DNA of 35,429 nt from a virus: IMG/VR virus record IMGVR_UViG_3300042514_000732, positions 1-35,429 of that record; one strand, given 5' to 3'. A program made the position numbers and the translations under genes. Each line of letters starts with the position of its first letter. The stretch's first letter is position 1. This document shows positions 20,592 through 27,573 of this stretch, piece after piece. The notes under the pieces were generated by a model. It saw only the letters and a program-made list of their open reading frames with translations. It was not told where the DNA came from and did no database searches.

Positions 20592-20747
20592 ATGAAGAAA
20601 ACCAAAGAGGAATTACGTAGACTAATGGAATTACGTAGGTCTAACGCTGCCTCTGCCGTGCCCTCTAAGAAAAACTATTCTAGGAAAAAGAAATGTCAGT
20701 CCCTTATGCTAGAATTAAAAAAAGAAAGCGAGACCCCCAATGACTAA
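20592..20747 (+). CDS. 51-aa basic protein
   Basis: MKKTKEELRRLMELRRSNAA..., very rich in Lys and Arg (NYSRKKKCQ), so nucleic-acid binding is plausible. Leaderless by the -10 to ATG distance. Overlaps the GP88-like gene by 8 nt. Confidence 0.7.
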   Translation: MKKTKEELRRLMELRRSNAASAVPSKKNYSRKKKCQSLMLELKKESETPND

Positions 20748-21462
20748 ATTGCTAAGAAGCAAAGATAGGAAAGTAACTAATGCCGTCTCACCAAATGGAA
20801 AGACCCCAACAATTGCTAACACATTCGGATTACCAGCAGGAAAGGCTTATTCATGTCCTGGCGCAACGTCTGTCTGTGAGAGTGTTTGCTATGCAGGCAA
20901 ATTGGAAAAGGTATTCCCAACAGTAAAGAAAAACTTATTACATAACTGGGAATTACTAAAGGACGCAGACCTTGACACCATGCAGGTGTTGCTAAGTGAA
21001 ATGATAGATGAATTTATTATTGACTGCAACAAGCGCAATGCCCCTAAACTATTCCGTATCCACTGGGACGGCGACTTCTTCAATGATACCTACACACAGG
21101 CATGGAAGACTATCATCCTTAATAATACAGACATACAGTTCTGGGTTTATACCCGTGTAAAATCTGCAGCCCTTATGCTTAAGGGTATTGAAAATCTCTC
21201 ACTATACTATTCCACAGATAGCGAGAATAAAGATACAGGTGTGGAATTAAAAACAGATCATGGAATACGTCTTGCATACCTTGCTAAGAATTTCTTAATA
21301 GGGCAAGCAGACATGAAAGCACTTATGGGCAAGCCAGCCGCTAAGTGTCCTGAGAATAATAAACAGATACCACTAATCAGCACAAAGGGCTCGGCTTGCG
21401 TTTCTTGCTCATTGTGTGTATACTCTAAAGCAGACATAGTTTTTTCTGCCTCAAAGAAATGA
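20740..21462 (+). CDS. GP88-family phage protein (Cys-cluster protein)
   Basis: 240 aa. It begins KLLRSKDRKVTNAVSP and then carries the hallmark SCPGATSVCESVCYAGKLEK (about residues 38-57). 'FRIHWDGDFFNDTYTQAW' lies at about 105-122 and a C-terminal cysteine cluster KCPENN...KGSACVSCSLCVYS. This is the pattern of mycobacteriophage 'gene product 88'. The grouped Cys suggest a metal or Fe-S cluster; the biochemical role is not established. Overlapping start with the basic 51-aa gene. Confidence 0.85.
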   Translation: MTKLLRSKDRKVTNAVSPNGKTPTIANTFGLPAGKAYSCPGATSVCESVCYAGKLEKVFPTVKKNLLHNWELLKDADLDTMQVLLSEMIDEFIIDCNKRNAPKLFRIHWDGDFFNDTYTQAWKTIILNNTDIQFWVYTRVKSAALMLKGIENLSLYYSTDSENKDTGVELKTDHGIRLAYLAKNFLIGQADMKALMGKPAAKCPENNKQIPLISTKGSACVSCSLCVYSKADIVFSASKK

Positions 21463-21468
21463 GAATAA

Positions 21469-21534
21469 ATGGAAATCTTAATCGTATTAGTAATAGGCTT
21501 AATAACCATGCTAATCATAGCAGGGGGCAAATAG
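21469..21534 (+). CDS. 21-aa membrane peptide
   Basis: MEILIVLVIGLITMLIIAGG, K, stop. One span ending AGGK, parallel to the 22-aa peptide at 20176. ATG is 6 nt after the GP88 stop. Confidence 0.52.
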   Translation: MEILIVLVIGLITMLIIAGGK

Positions 21535-21539
21535 CCCAT

Positions 21540-21555
21540 TGTGACATAAATCACA
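21540..21555. promoter_or_regulatory. CRP-like site 8
   Basis: Exact TGTGA-CATAAA-TCACA, centred about 76 bp upstream of the -10 at 21621. Confidence 0.6.
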
Positions 21556-21596
21556 CCCGCAAGCGTCTCAAATAGTGAGAAATCTAGGAAAGGGAT

Positions 21597-21626
21597 TTGG
21601 AAAATGTCAGTAGGAAATGTTATACT
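21597..21626 (+). promoter_or_regulatory. promoter with TGTCAG spacer element
   Basis: TTGGAA (21597-21602), 18 nt, TATACT (21621-21626); TGTCAG 21605-21610. Confidence 0.62.
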
Positions 21627-21660
21627 TAATACATACAACAAACTAAAAAGGAGAAACACA

Positions 21661-21825
21661 ATGTCAGTAGCAACAGCAACATACAAGGTAGGCGACACAT
21701 ACACAACACAGAAGTCAAAGGTCACAGGAGTAATCAAGGAGATTACACCACAGGCTAATGGTAATGTACGAGTAGCCCTAGATGTAGAAGGCAAGACTCG
21801 TTACACAACTTGGACGGCTAAGTAA
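21661..21825 (+). CDS. 54-aa basic beta-rich protein
   Basis: Start ATG 21661 with AAGGAG 7 nt upstream. MSVATATYKVGDTYTTQKSK..., with VTGVIKEITPQANGNVRVAL: five short strands, like a small SH3/OB barrel. Unknown role; possibly nucleic-acid binding from the basic charge. Confidence 0.72.
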   Translation: MSVATATYKVGDTYTTQKSKVTGVIKEITPQANGNVRVALDVEGKTRYTTWTAK

Positions 21826-21841
21826 TCTAATTACTTATTCC

Positions 21842-21864
21842 TGAGCATGAAGTAAAACTGCTCA
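21842..21864 (+). ncRNA. covarying hairpin element, copy 2
   Basis: TGAGCA / TGCTCA with loop TGAAGTAAAAC, preceded by TCC, 17 nt after a stop codon. Confidence 0.6.
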
Positions 21865-21910
21865 ACACACCCCCTAAAAAAATCAACCACCAAAGAAAAG
21901 AGATAAACAG

Positions 21911-22333
21911 ATGGCAAGACAAAAAGCAATCTCAGTAAAGATAGCAACACCAAAGGTAATCAAGGCACTAGAACAATCACTTGCTAAGTTAGAACTTGAT
22001 TGGACTTCACAAGAAGCAAACGAGGCTAAGTATGAGAAGGCTCGTAAAGCATGGCAGAAAGAACTTATTGACTTTGCCGTAGCAAACATCAAGAAGGCAG
22101 AAAACTTCCGTACTAACTATCGCTCATGGTCAAACAATCTTAACATTGACTTTGACTTGACAGTAGCAGAAAAAGATTTGCCTAAAGAGCCTGAGAAGGA
22201 CTATGTATCACTACATCAACACTCATACAATGAGCAGAAAGAGGAAATCTCTAACGCTATTCGTATTCTAAAGATGACAGATGAGGAAACAGTAAGCACC
22301 AGCACTTACAATGCTATTGCTCGTTATCTCTAA
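21911..22333 (+). CDS. 140-aa helical protein, unknown function
   Basis: MARQKAISVKIATPKVIKAL..., long charged helices (about 15-70, coiled-coil-like) and a conserved-looking middle 'FRTNYRSWSNNLNIDFDLTV'. Hexad spacing suggests oligomerisation. RBS AAGAGA. Ends just before a GC-rich hairpin. Unknown role. Confidence 0.72.
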   Translation: MARQKAISVKIATPKVIKALEQSLAKLELDWTSQEANEAKYEKARKAWQKELIDFAVANIKKAENFRTNYRSWSNNLNIDFDLTVAEKDLPKEPEKDYVSLHQHSYNEQKEEISNAIRILKMTDEETVSTSTYNAIARYL

Positions 22334-22337
22334 ATAA

Positions 22338-22367
22338 TTTGGGGGAGGCGTAAAAACCTCCCTCAAA
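22338..22367 (+). terminator. terminator-like hairpin
   Basis: TTTGGGGGAGG / CCTCCCTCAAA is an 11-bp stem (one G-T) with an 8-nt loop, 4 nt after a stop codon. The T-run is poor. Confidence 0.6.
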
Positions 22368-22530
22368 CTTCATCTCTGCTAAGCCCTATGCCATGATGCG
22401 TAGGTATGCCTGAGATGATGTTCGCCAGGCTGATTAGGGCGATAACATAAATACTATAGAGCAAGGTTCCTGCAGACCTAAAGAAGCAGACATCCTGAGC
22501 ATGATCCAAAAAGGCTCCCCGCAAGGGTCC
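22368..22530 (+). ncRNA. structured intergenic segment, possible small RNA; includes hairpin copy 3
   Basis: No ORF. GCCCTA (about 22383) can pair with TAGGGC (about 22436), enclosing a GCCT / AGGC hairpin. GAGC / GCTC (22497-22517) with loop beginning ATGATCCAAAAA is a weaker copy of the hairpin family. Confidence 0.35.
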
Positions 22531-22560
22531 TTGACAATTGTCAGTGGTACCTAGTACAAT
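22531..22560 (+). promoter_or_regulatory. promoter with TGTCAG spacer element
   Basis: TTGACA (22531-22536), 18 nt, TACAAT (22555-22560); TGTCAG 22539-22544. Confidence 0.68.
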
Positions 22561-22591
22561 TAAATATACCAACTACAGAAAGAGGCCCCTT

Positions 22592-23020
22592 ATGGACCAA
22601 ATGGAAACATCGTACCCAACAGTTATAAACGCAACAGAAGACTTTCTTAAGAATCAAATTCAGCAAAAGGATGCTCGCATCGTAGCGCTAGAAGAGCACA
22701 GTCAGCGAGTAACCCAACGTGACTTTGACACAAGAGCAAAACTAGAAAGAATTCGCAATGACATGCAAGAGTGGACCCTAGAAGCAATGGACAATGACAC
22801 CATTGATGAAAGCGTTGCTACAGAAATTGCTGACATATGTGGCTTTGAATTAACAAAAGAATTTGAATTGGAAGTTACAGTTCTTTATTCAATTACCGTT
22901 AATGCACGAGATGAAGAAAGTGCACAGAATTTAATTCACGATATTGATTTTGATACCGTTCAATATAGTGATGAAAATATTTCTTGGTTAAACGCCAGTG
23001 TTGATAGAATAGATATTTAG
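22592..23020 (+). CDS. 142-aa coiled-coil phage protein
   Basis: ATG 22592 is preferred because the promoter at 22531-22560 lies downstream of the ATG that opens the longer frame. N-terminal METSYPTVINATEDFLKNQI, coiled coil (about 18-60), then a C-terminal alpha/beta domain ending in 'TVLYSITVNARDEESAQNLI', the layout of a small ferredoxin-like fold domain that follows a helical stalk. Unknown role. RBS AAAGAGG. Confidence 0.75.
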   Translation: MDQMETSYPTVINATEDFLKNQIQQKDARIVALEEHSQRVTQRDFDTRAKLERIRNDMQEWTLEAMDNDTIDESVATEIADICGFELTKEFELEVTVLYSITVNARDEESAQNLIHDIDFDTVQYSDENISWLNASVDRIDI

Positions 23021-23071
23021 TAGGGGGCTACTAATAGACATATCGCATGTCTTTAAACTAGATAAGGGCCC

Positions 23072-23104
23072 TAAGCATGGCCACGTAAACTGCTTATTTT
23101 TTTT
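23072..23104 (+). terminator. terminator-form copy 4 of the hairpin family
   Basis: TAAGCA / TGCTTA (6 bp, 13-nt loop ending GTAAAC) followed by eight T. The stem differs from copies 1 and 2 by a compensated change. Two small hairpins precede it (23018-23033, 23036-23052). Confidence 0.7.
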
Positions 23105-23112
23105 GCCATAAA

Positions 23113-23140
23113 ATTTTCGACCCGTGTGACCTGGATCACA
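23113..23140. promoter_or_regulatory. ATTTTCGAC motif and CRP-like site 9
   Basis: ATTTTCGAC (23113-23121) followed by exact TGTGA-CCTGGA-TCACA (23125-23140). Confidence 0.6.
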
Positions 23141-23198
23141 TGTGTTTAAGAACACACTTTAAGAATGTCCGATTTGCCCCATGTCTAACTATACCGAT

Positions 23199-23227
23199 TT
23201 GCATTTGTCAGACTATCCTGCTACACT
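23199..23227 (+). promoter_or_regulatory. promoter with TGTCAG spacer element
   Basis: TTGCAT (23199-23204), 17 nt, TACACT (23222-23227) with TGC-type extension; TGTCAG 23206-23211. Confidence 0.65.
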
Positions 23228-23260
23228 TAGATTAACTACAAAAAGAAAGAAGAAAAACTC

Positions 23261-24277
23261 ATGGCACATGAACTAGAAACGCAAAACGGAAAAGCATCAT
23301 TCGCATCTTTCCGTGAGCCTGCTTGGCATGGATTGGGTACCGTATTCACAGAAGAAAAAACCACAAAAGAAATGTTAGACCTAGCAAGTCTATCTAACTG
23401 GAATGTTCGTCTTGAAGATTTGGAAACCCCATCACACTTAGTAAGTGACAAAAACTATCAGTACGTATTGCGTACCAATCCTACAGATTCAACACAGACA
23501 GACATTCTTGGTGTCGTTGGTGAGCGTTATCATGTAATGCAGAATGAAGATTTATTCTCATTCGGTGATAACATTCTAGACGGTGGAGGACGTTGGGAAA
23601 CTGCTGGCTCAATCAAGGGTGGACGTGTTGTGTTCGGTGCGTTAGCATTGGAACGTGAAACAATCCTAGACCCTAATGGTGTTGCAGATAAGGTTAAAAC
23701 TTATTTACTTATCAACACATCACACGATGGCTCAATCGCTATTCAAGCAAGCATCACACCTGTTCGTGTTGTGTGCGCTAATACTCTCAATCTTGCTCTT
23801 GGTTCAATCAAGAAAAAGAATGGTGTTAAGCAATCATTCAAGATTCGTCACACACAGACCGCAAGTGGCAAGGTTGCCGTTGCTCGTGAGACTCTTGGTC
23901 TTGCACATAAGTACATGGATTCATTTGACATCATGGCAAAGGCTATGATTGAAAAAGAAGTCAATGCTAAGCAATTCAACGACATCATTCTTGCTGCATA
24001 CCCTAAGCCAGAAAAAGATTCTAAGGGTGCTTTCAAGAAATGGGAAAACAAGGTAGATGTTATCAACGACATTTATACAGGCGAGTACAATGGAATGATT
24101 GCTGGTAATGCGTGGGGTGCTTTCAATGCATTAACAGAACGCCTTGATTGGTACCGCTCTGCTCGTGGTGGTTCTAACGAATCTATCCTTGCATCAGCAT
24201 CAGGATTTGACCCTGCAATTAACGCAGAGAAAAATCGTTTGCTAAAAATTGTGCAAAGCACAATGCAGATTGCATAA
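23261..24277 (+). CDS. DUF932 / phage-plasmid-like protein (TIGR03299 type)
   Basis: 338 aa. N-terminal FREPAWHGLGTVF (about 18-30), 'GVVGERYHVMQNEDLFSFGD' (about 87-106), 'GGRWETAGSIKGGRVVFGAL' and 'TPVRVVCANTLNLAL' are the landmark segments of DUF932. The length agrees with the family. Members are widespread in phages and plasmids with no settled function; some are linked to recombination or replication loci. It has its own regulated promoter with a CRP-like site about 95 bp upstream and is followed by hairpin copy 5 and tRNA-Asp. Confidence 0.88.
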   Translation: MAHELETQNGKASFASFREPAWHGLGTVFTEEKTTKEMLDLASLSNWNVRLEDLETPSHLVSDKNYQYVLRTNPTDSTQTDILGVVGERYHVMQNEDLFSFGDNILDGGGRWETAGSIKGGRVVFGALALERETILDPNGVADKVKTYLLINTSHDGSIAIQASITPVRVVCANTLNLALGSIKKKNGVKQSFKIRHTQTASGKVAVARETLGLAHKYMDSFDIMAKAMIEKEVNAKQFNDIILAAYPKPEKDSKGAFKKWENKVDVINDIYTGEYNGMIAGNAWGAFNALTERLDWYRSARGGSNESILASASGFDPAINAEKNRLLKIVQSTMQIA

Positions 24278-24290
24278 ATAAAAAAAATCC

Positions 24291-24313
24291 TAAGCATGAT
24301 TTAAAACTGCTTG
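24291..24313 (+). ncRNA. covarying hairpin element, copy 5
   Basis: TAAGCA / TGCTTG with loop TGATTTAAAAC, preceded by TCC, 13 nt after a stop and 3 nt before tRNA-Asp. Confidence 0.6.
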
Positions 24314-24316
24314 CAT

Positions 24317-24390
24317 GGTCTGTTAGAATAGTTGGTTAGTTCGCCACCCTGTCACGGTGGAGGTCACGGGTTCAAGTCCCGTACAGATCG
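24317..24390 (+). tRNA. tRNA-Asp (GUC)
   Basis: 74 nt cloverleaf: acceptor GGTCTGT/ACAGATC (one G-U), anticodon arm CCACC-CTGTCAC-GGTGG with anticodon GTC, T arm ACGGG-TTCAAGT-CCCGT, discriminator G; CCA not encoded. Confidence 0.9.
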
Positions 24391-24443
24391 CAAGAAATTT
24401 TCGAAATTGTGATATAAAACACACTTTACGATTACGTAACAAG

Positions 24444-24472
24444 TTGCATTTTTCCACGATTTCGGCTACAAT
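24444..24472 (+). promoter_or_regulatory. leaderless promoter
   Basis: TTGCAT, 17 nt, TACAAT, 6 nt, ATG (24479). A degenerate CRP-like site (TGTGA-TATAAA-ACACA, 24408-24423) lies upstream. Confidence 0.7.
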
Positions 24473-24478
24473 TAGTAT

Positions 24479-24634
24479 ATGACTACCACTACAAAACCAT
24501 ACACCATAGGCGAACTCGTAGATGAAATCTACAATGACAACTACTCACATCTTGAATTCATGGATAACATGGGTGGAGACTGTGACTGCGTAATACATAC
24601 CACCATGCAAACTATCTTAGAATACTGGGGATAA
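24479..24634 (+). CDS. 51-aa microprotein
   Basis: MTTTTKPYTIGELVDEIYND... with GDCDCVIHTTM (CxC plus His). Leaderless; first gene of the 24.5-26.7 kb run. No family recognised. Confidence 0.72.
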   Translation: MTTTTKPYTIGELVDEIYNDNYSHLEFMDNMGGDCDCVIHTTMQTILEYWG

Positions 24635-24636
24635 CA

Positions 24637-24789
24637 ATGTTAGGTTATACTGAAACAGATATTGCAGTAATGACAGATGCAATGGAAGACGCTATCAAAT
24701 CAGGTAGACTCTCTGATGAAATCACAGATGGCCTGGAGAAGGCTATGTCTTTCTTTGATGGCCTATGGTCAGAAGGGTACTTTGACTAA
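24637..24789 (+). CDS. 50-aa acidic helical microprotein
   Basis: MLGYTETDIAVMTDAMEDAI..., ending FFDGLWSEGYFD. Mostly helical; 2-nt gap to the previous gene and TAATG into the next. Unknown role. Confidence 0.7.
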   Translation: MLGYTETDIAVMTDAMEDAIKSGRLSDEITDGLEKAMSFFDGLWSEGYFD

Positions 24790-25013
24790 TGTGGAACTGG
24801 ACTAAGTATGATTATCTATGTACTGACTGTGATGCATTGATTGAGATAACTACCCTGAAAGATAGGTCTGAATGTTTTCAACCTCTTTGCACCTGTGGAT
24901 CTGTTAATGTAATTAATATTGGGGTATCAGACGGCAATGCTCCCCTCTTTGAACCTGTGATTGAAGTCACACCCCCACAACTTGTAAAAATCAACACCAA
25001 CCCGTATACTTAG
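24789..25013 (+). CDS. 74-aa zinc-ribbon protein
   Basis: MWNWTKYDYLCTDCDALIEI..., with LCTDCD and PLCTCGS forming CxxC and CxC about 20 residues apart, a zinc ribbon reminiscent of small regulatory or transcription-factor ribbons. Proline-rich tail. Unknown role. Confidence 0.74.
   Translation: MWNWTKYDYLCTDCDALIEITTLKDRSECFQPLCTCGSVNVINIGVSDGNAPLFEPVIEVTPPQLVKINTNPYT
24982..25010 (+). promoter_or_regulatory. internal near-leaderless promoter
   Basis: TTGTAA, 17 nt, TATACT, 7 nt, ATG (25018), overlapping the end of the previous gene. Confidence 0.5.
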
Positions 25014-25017
25014 TATT

Positions 25018-25182
25018 ATGAACAACATTATATATACCCGATTTGCCACCTTTACTGATTACGACTGCACAGTCTGCAAAAATAAACTTAATGTTGATGA
25101 AGCAGATAACTTTATGTTATGCCATGGATGTTATTGTGAAGTCTTTGACCCTGCCCTAAGAGAGTCATCCCAATGGACCTAA
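25018..25182 (+). CDS. 54-aa zinc-ribbon protein
   Basis: MNNIIYTRFATFTDYDCTVC..., with DCTVCKN and LCHGCYC: a four-to-five Cys zinc site. Overlaps the next gene by 10 nt. Confidence 0.7.
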   Translation: MNNIIYTRFATFTDYDCTVCKNKLNVDEADNFMLCHGCYCEVFDPALRESSQWT

Positions 25183-25334
25183 ACATTTTACGAGAGTACT
25201 TAAAAATTCACCTGATTAGCCTTCAACAAGACCTAGAGAAGATTGACTATGTAAATGGACATCATTTCTATAAGATTAAAGAAGCAGAGATTGATACCGT
25301 ACTACATATACTAGGAGTAATGGATGAGCGATAA
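25173..25334 (+). CDS. 53-aa helical protein
   Basis: MDLNILREYLKIHLISLQQD..., an amphipathic two-helix pattern with a central NGHHF turn. Overlaps both neighbours by about 10 nt. No family recognised. Confidence 0.68.
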   Translation: MDLNILREYLKIHLISLQQDLEKIDYVNGHHFYKIKEAEIDTVLHILGVMDER

Positions 25335-25563
25335 GTATCCTTTCATACCCGAATATTTAGTGAAGTCACTTGAAGATGTGACTATCCCATTAATTGATGT
25401 TATCCACGGCTACCTAAAGGTTGAAATGCTGGAGACAGAAGAAGTCATGGACGGAGACAATGACGATAGATTTTTGGAAGGGTACCTACAGGCCTTGACA
25501 AATACATATGTCATGACCTATAATTTATCTATAGACCGCAAACACATAGAGGAGAAGCAATGA
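25324..25563 (+). CDS. 79-aa acidic helical protein, paralogue of the next gene
   Basis: MSDKYPFIPEYLVKSLEDVT... The C-terminal half (DRFLEGYLQALTNTYVMTYNLS) matches TYADGFVEGLSAAYHLVYDK in the next gene, so the two are tandem duplicates. Helical, acidic. GGAG upstream. Unknown role. Confidence 0.74.
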   Translation: MSDKYPFIPEYLVKSLEDVTIPLIDVIHGYLKVEMLETEEVMDGDNDDRFLEGYLQALTNTYVMTYNLSIDRKHIEEKQ

Positions 25564-25778
25564 CCCCGCAAGAAATGTTAGAACAGATGATTGACAAGGC
25601 AACCTTTGATTTCCTTGGCATTGCAAAGGAAGAAGAAGATGGCGGCTACTCAGACGCAATGCTATCTATGGAACGCACATATGCTGATGGCTTTGTAGAA
25701 GGTTTGTCAGCAGCCTACCACCTTGTTTATGATAAGGAATATATTTCATCTGTAGCATTGGATGAATCAGATGAATAA
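25560..25778 (+). CDS. 72-aa acidic helical protein
   Basis: MTPQEMLEQMIDKATFDFLG..., the duplicate partner of 25324-25563 (ATGA overlap). The shared G(F/Y)(V/L)xx(L)xxxYxxxY motif probably marks a dimerising helix. Confidence 0.74.
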   Translation: MTPQEMLEQMIDKATFDFLGIAKEEEDGGYSDAMLSMERTYADGFVEGLSAAYHLVYDKEYISSVALDESDE

Positions 25779-26217
25779 CGAACGCTTCATTGAATTGACA
25801 GAAGAGGAATGGTTTGACACTTATAAACCTATTAAGAATCACATTGAGGTTACCTCTTCATTTGATGGCCACATGTTTGAGACCTATGGCCCTGAAGTAG
25901 AATTCGTTAAGTCACAGGACACTGATAAGATATGGATGTTTGGTGACGGAGACGACGGTGGCATGTACATCTGGAGCGGTTGGGGATTTGTTAACCGCAT
26001 AGGATATTTTATTACTGAGGTGCCTTGTCCACCTGACACGACCATTCAGATTCAAGTTGGGGTACCTTGGTATTACTGCGAGAACTGTGATTCAGAGTTA
26101 GAGGACCCTGATAATATTATTAGAGATGCATTTCAAGAAGTTGATTTGGAAAAATGCCCTAACTGTGCTACCCTTGAAGAAATGAAACTTACAGGACTGG
26201 AGACCCAAAATGCCTAA
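25771..26217 (+). CDS. 148-aa protein with zinc-ribbon end
   Basis: The start could also be ATG 25762. MNNERFIELTEEEWFDTYKP..., with an aromatic acidic body (IWMFGDGDDGGMYIWSGWGF) and two knuckles YYCENCDSE and KCPNCAT near the C-terminus. Body plus terminal ribbon is seen in many phage hypothetical proteins; no function assigned. Confidence 0.75.
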   Translation: MNNERFIELTEEEWFDTYKPIKNHIEVTSSFDGHMFETYGPEVEFVKSQDTDKIWMFGDGDDGGMYIWSGWGFVNRIGYFITEVPCPPDTTIQIQVGVPWYYCENCDSELEDPDNIIRDAFQEVDLEKCPNCATLEEMKLTGLETQNA

Positions 26218-26356
26218 CTATGAAGTTGAAGTAATCTTTGAACCCACTGGCCACTTTATGAATTTTACATATGAGGCTGAATCAGATAATGAGAAAGACC
26301 TCTGCAATGAAGTATTAAACCAATTATCAATTGTATCTTGGAAGGTAGACGAATAA
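26210..26356 (+). CDS. 48-aa microprotein
   Basis: MPNYEVEVIFEPTGHFMNFT..., a beta-alpha-beta pattern similar to a minimal ferredoxin-like half. Overlaps the previous gene by 8 nt and shares TAATG with the next. Confidence 0.68.
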   Translation: MPNYEVEVIFEPTGHFMNFTYEAESDNEKDLCNEVLNQLSIVSWKVDE

Positions 26357-26718
26357 TGGGAGCACGTATTAATTTTGTATTTAAAGACCGTGAAGACAAG
26401 CCTGCAGTAGTGCTATACAGTCACTGGGGTCAGGATGAATGGCAGCGGGACCTAGCAATGGCGTTAGACCATGCACGGCCACGTTGGGGCGATGAGTCAT
26501 ACCTAACACGTATGGTTATTAGTTATCTTATGCAAGATAGTATTCTAGAGTCAACAGGTTTTGGCATTTATGCTATTAATGATACATCGTCTGACCTAGG
26601 TGATCAAACCGTTATTGTTGACATTATTCAGGAAGTAGTTATTGACGGCAACGTTAAGGCTGATTGGGACCTATTTGTACAGGCGTATAAGCCTGTCGCT
26701 GCGCTAGTGGGGGAGTAG
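26356..26718 (+). CDS. 120-aa conserved phage protein
   Basis: Start at the TAATG overlap. MGARINFVFKDREDKPAVVL..., then 'YSHWGQDEWQRDLAMALDHA' and 'RWGDESYLTRMVISYLM'. This layout (MGARINFxF ... VLYSHWG ... RWxDxSYxxR) is familiar from many phage genomes, from memory; function unknown. Last gene before a strong terminator. Confidence 0.8.
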   Translation: MGARINFVFKDREDKPAVVLYSHWGQDEWQRDLAMALDHARPRWGDESYLTRMVISYLMQDSILESTGFGIYAINDTSSDLGDQTVIVDIIQEVVIDGNVKADWDLFVQAYKPVAALVGE

Positions 26719-26736
26719 GGTCACTCTCGCACTTAC

Positions 26737-26780
26737 GGTGGGGGGCGAACTGTGGTGGGTTGCCCTCCACCTTTCTTTTT
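26737..26780 (+). terminator. strong rho-independent terminator
   Basis: GGTGGGGGGC / GCCCTCCACC is a 10-bp stem (one G-U) with a 15-nt loop and TTTCTTTTT tail. Its right arm overlaps the -35 of the next promoter. Confidence 0.85.
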
Positions 26781-26788
26781 GGTATAAT
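26760..26788 (+). promoter_or_regulatory. promoter nested in the terminator
   Basis: TTGCCC (26760-26765), 17 nt, TATAAT (26783-26788) with TGG extension; AAGGGG RBS before ATG 26806. Confidence 0.68.
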
Positions 26789-26805
26789 GGATAGAAGGGG
26801 ACTAA

Positions 26806-27042
26806 ATGACTTTTAGGATTAGTAAGGGTATAACGCCAGAAGAGCGTGTTGCCATGAGAATTAAAACTATCATAGAAGACCTGAACTTAGACCTTGACCA
26901 GACAGGAATTATGTTGGCAAGGGTATTGCCACACTTGACATACAATAGATTAATTGCTATGATTGAGAGTGCCCAGTATGAGAAAGAGGGTATCTTAGAC
27001 CCTAACCTACAGAGAGAGCGGTGGAGAAGTGGACTTTGGTAA
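26806..27042 (+). CDS. 78-aa helical protein, unknown function
   Basis: MTFRISKGITPEERVAMRIK..., helical with LNLDLDQTGIMLARVLPHLT. First of three overlapping genes (26806-27573). No family recognised. Confidence 0.74.
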   Translation: MTFRISKGITPEERVAMRIKTIIEDLNLDLDQTGIMLARVLPHLTYNRLIAMIESAQYEKEGILDPNLQRERWRSGLW

Positions 27043-27298
27043 GATTGCTATTATCCTTTCACAGATTAATACAGACGCATTAGAGTTAGAAAATGTAGAG
27101 TATCTACCTTCAGAGTTTTGGGTAGACTTTGAGGACGGGCTAGGTCTTGCAGACTTTGTTGCTGGTAGTTGGGCAGAGCCTACAGACATGGGCAAGTCAC
27201 AGTTAGAATTGGTTTGGCGTACTCTTTGTGACATTAGAGAGATTGACCCTGAGACAATGTATGACTCACCTGCTGACTTTTTCAAGGCACAGGTATGA
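27029..27298 (+). CDS. 89-aa acidic protein (GTG start)
   Basis: GTG start with GGTGGAG upstream. MDFGKIAIILSQINTDALEL..., with EYLPSEFWVDFEDGLGLADF. It overlaps both neighbours. Acidic alpha-helical; unknown role. Confidence 0.72.
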   Translation: MDFGKIAIILSQINTDALELENVEYLPSEFWVDFEDGLGLADFVAGSWAEPTDMGKSQLELVWRTLCDIREIDPETMYDSPADFFKAQV

Positions 27299-27573
27299 CA
27301 GACTTTGCAACCCAGTGTGTAATCCTGGGGGAGTTATATGAAGGCTATAAAGAAGAAAAAGATTTCAGGGCATTCATAGAGTTTAACGATCTTGGTTTAC
27401 CATTAGCATATCTAACTGCCCAGGGATTAGTTGTAGAGGTTTCAGATGATGGACGCAGATACATTGCTGATACATTTGAAATGTTTCTTAAGTCTATTAA
27501 ACTAACTGAAGATGACATTATTGAAGGCATGACCCTTGATGAGGTTTTAGAAATGGCTGCTGCCGAAGACTGA
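27295..27573 (+). CDS. 92-aa acidic protein
   Basis: MTDFATQCVILGELYEGYKE..., with DLGLPLAYLTAQGLV, which looks similar to a winged-helix or regulator-type segment, and an acidic tail. ATGA overlap with the preceding gene. Last gene before the iteron region, so a replication-linked or regulatory role is possible but unproven. Confidence 0.72.
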   Translation: MTDFATQCVILGELYEGYKEEKDFRAFIEFNDLGLPLAYLTAQGLVVEVSDDGRRYIADTFEMFLKSIKLTEDDIIEGMTLDEVLEMAAAED

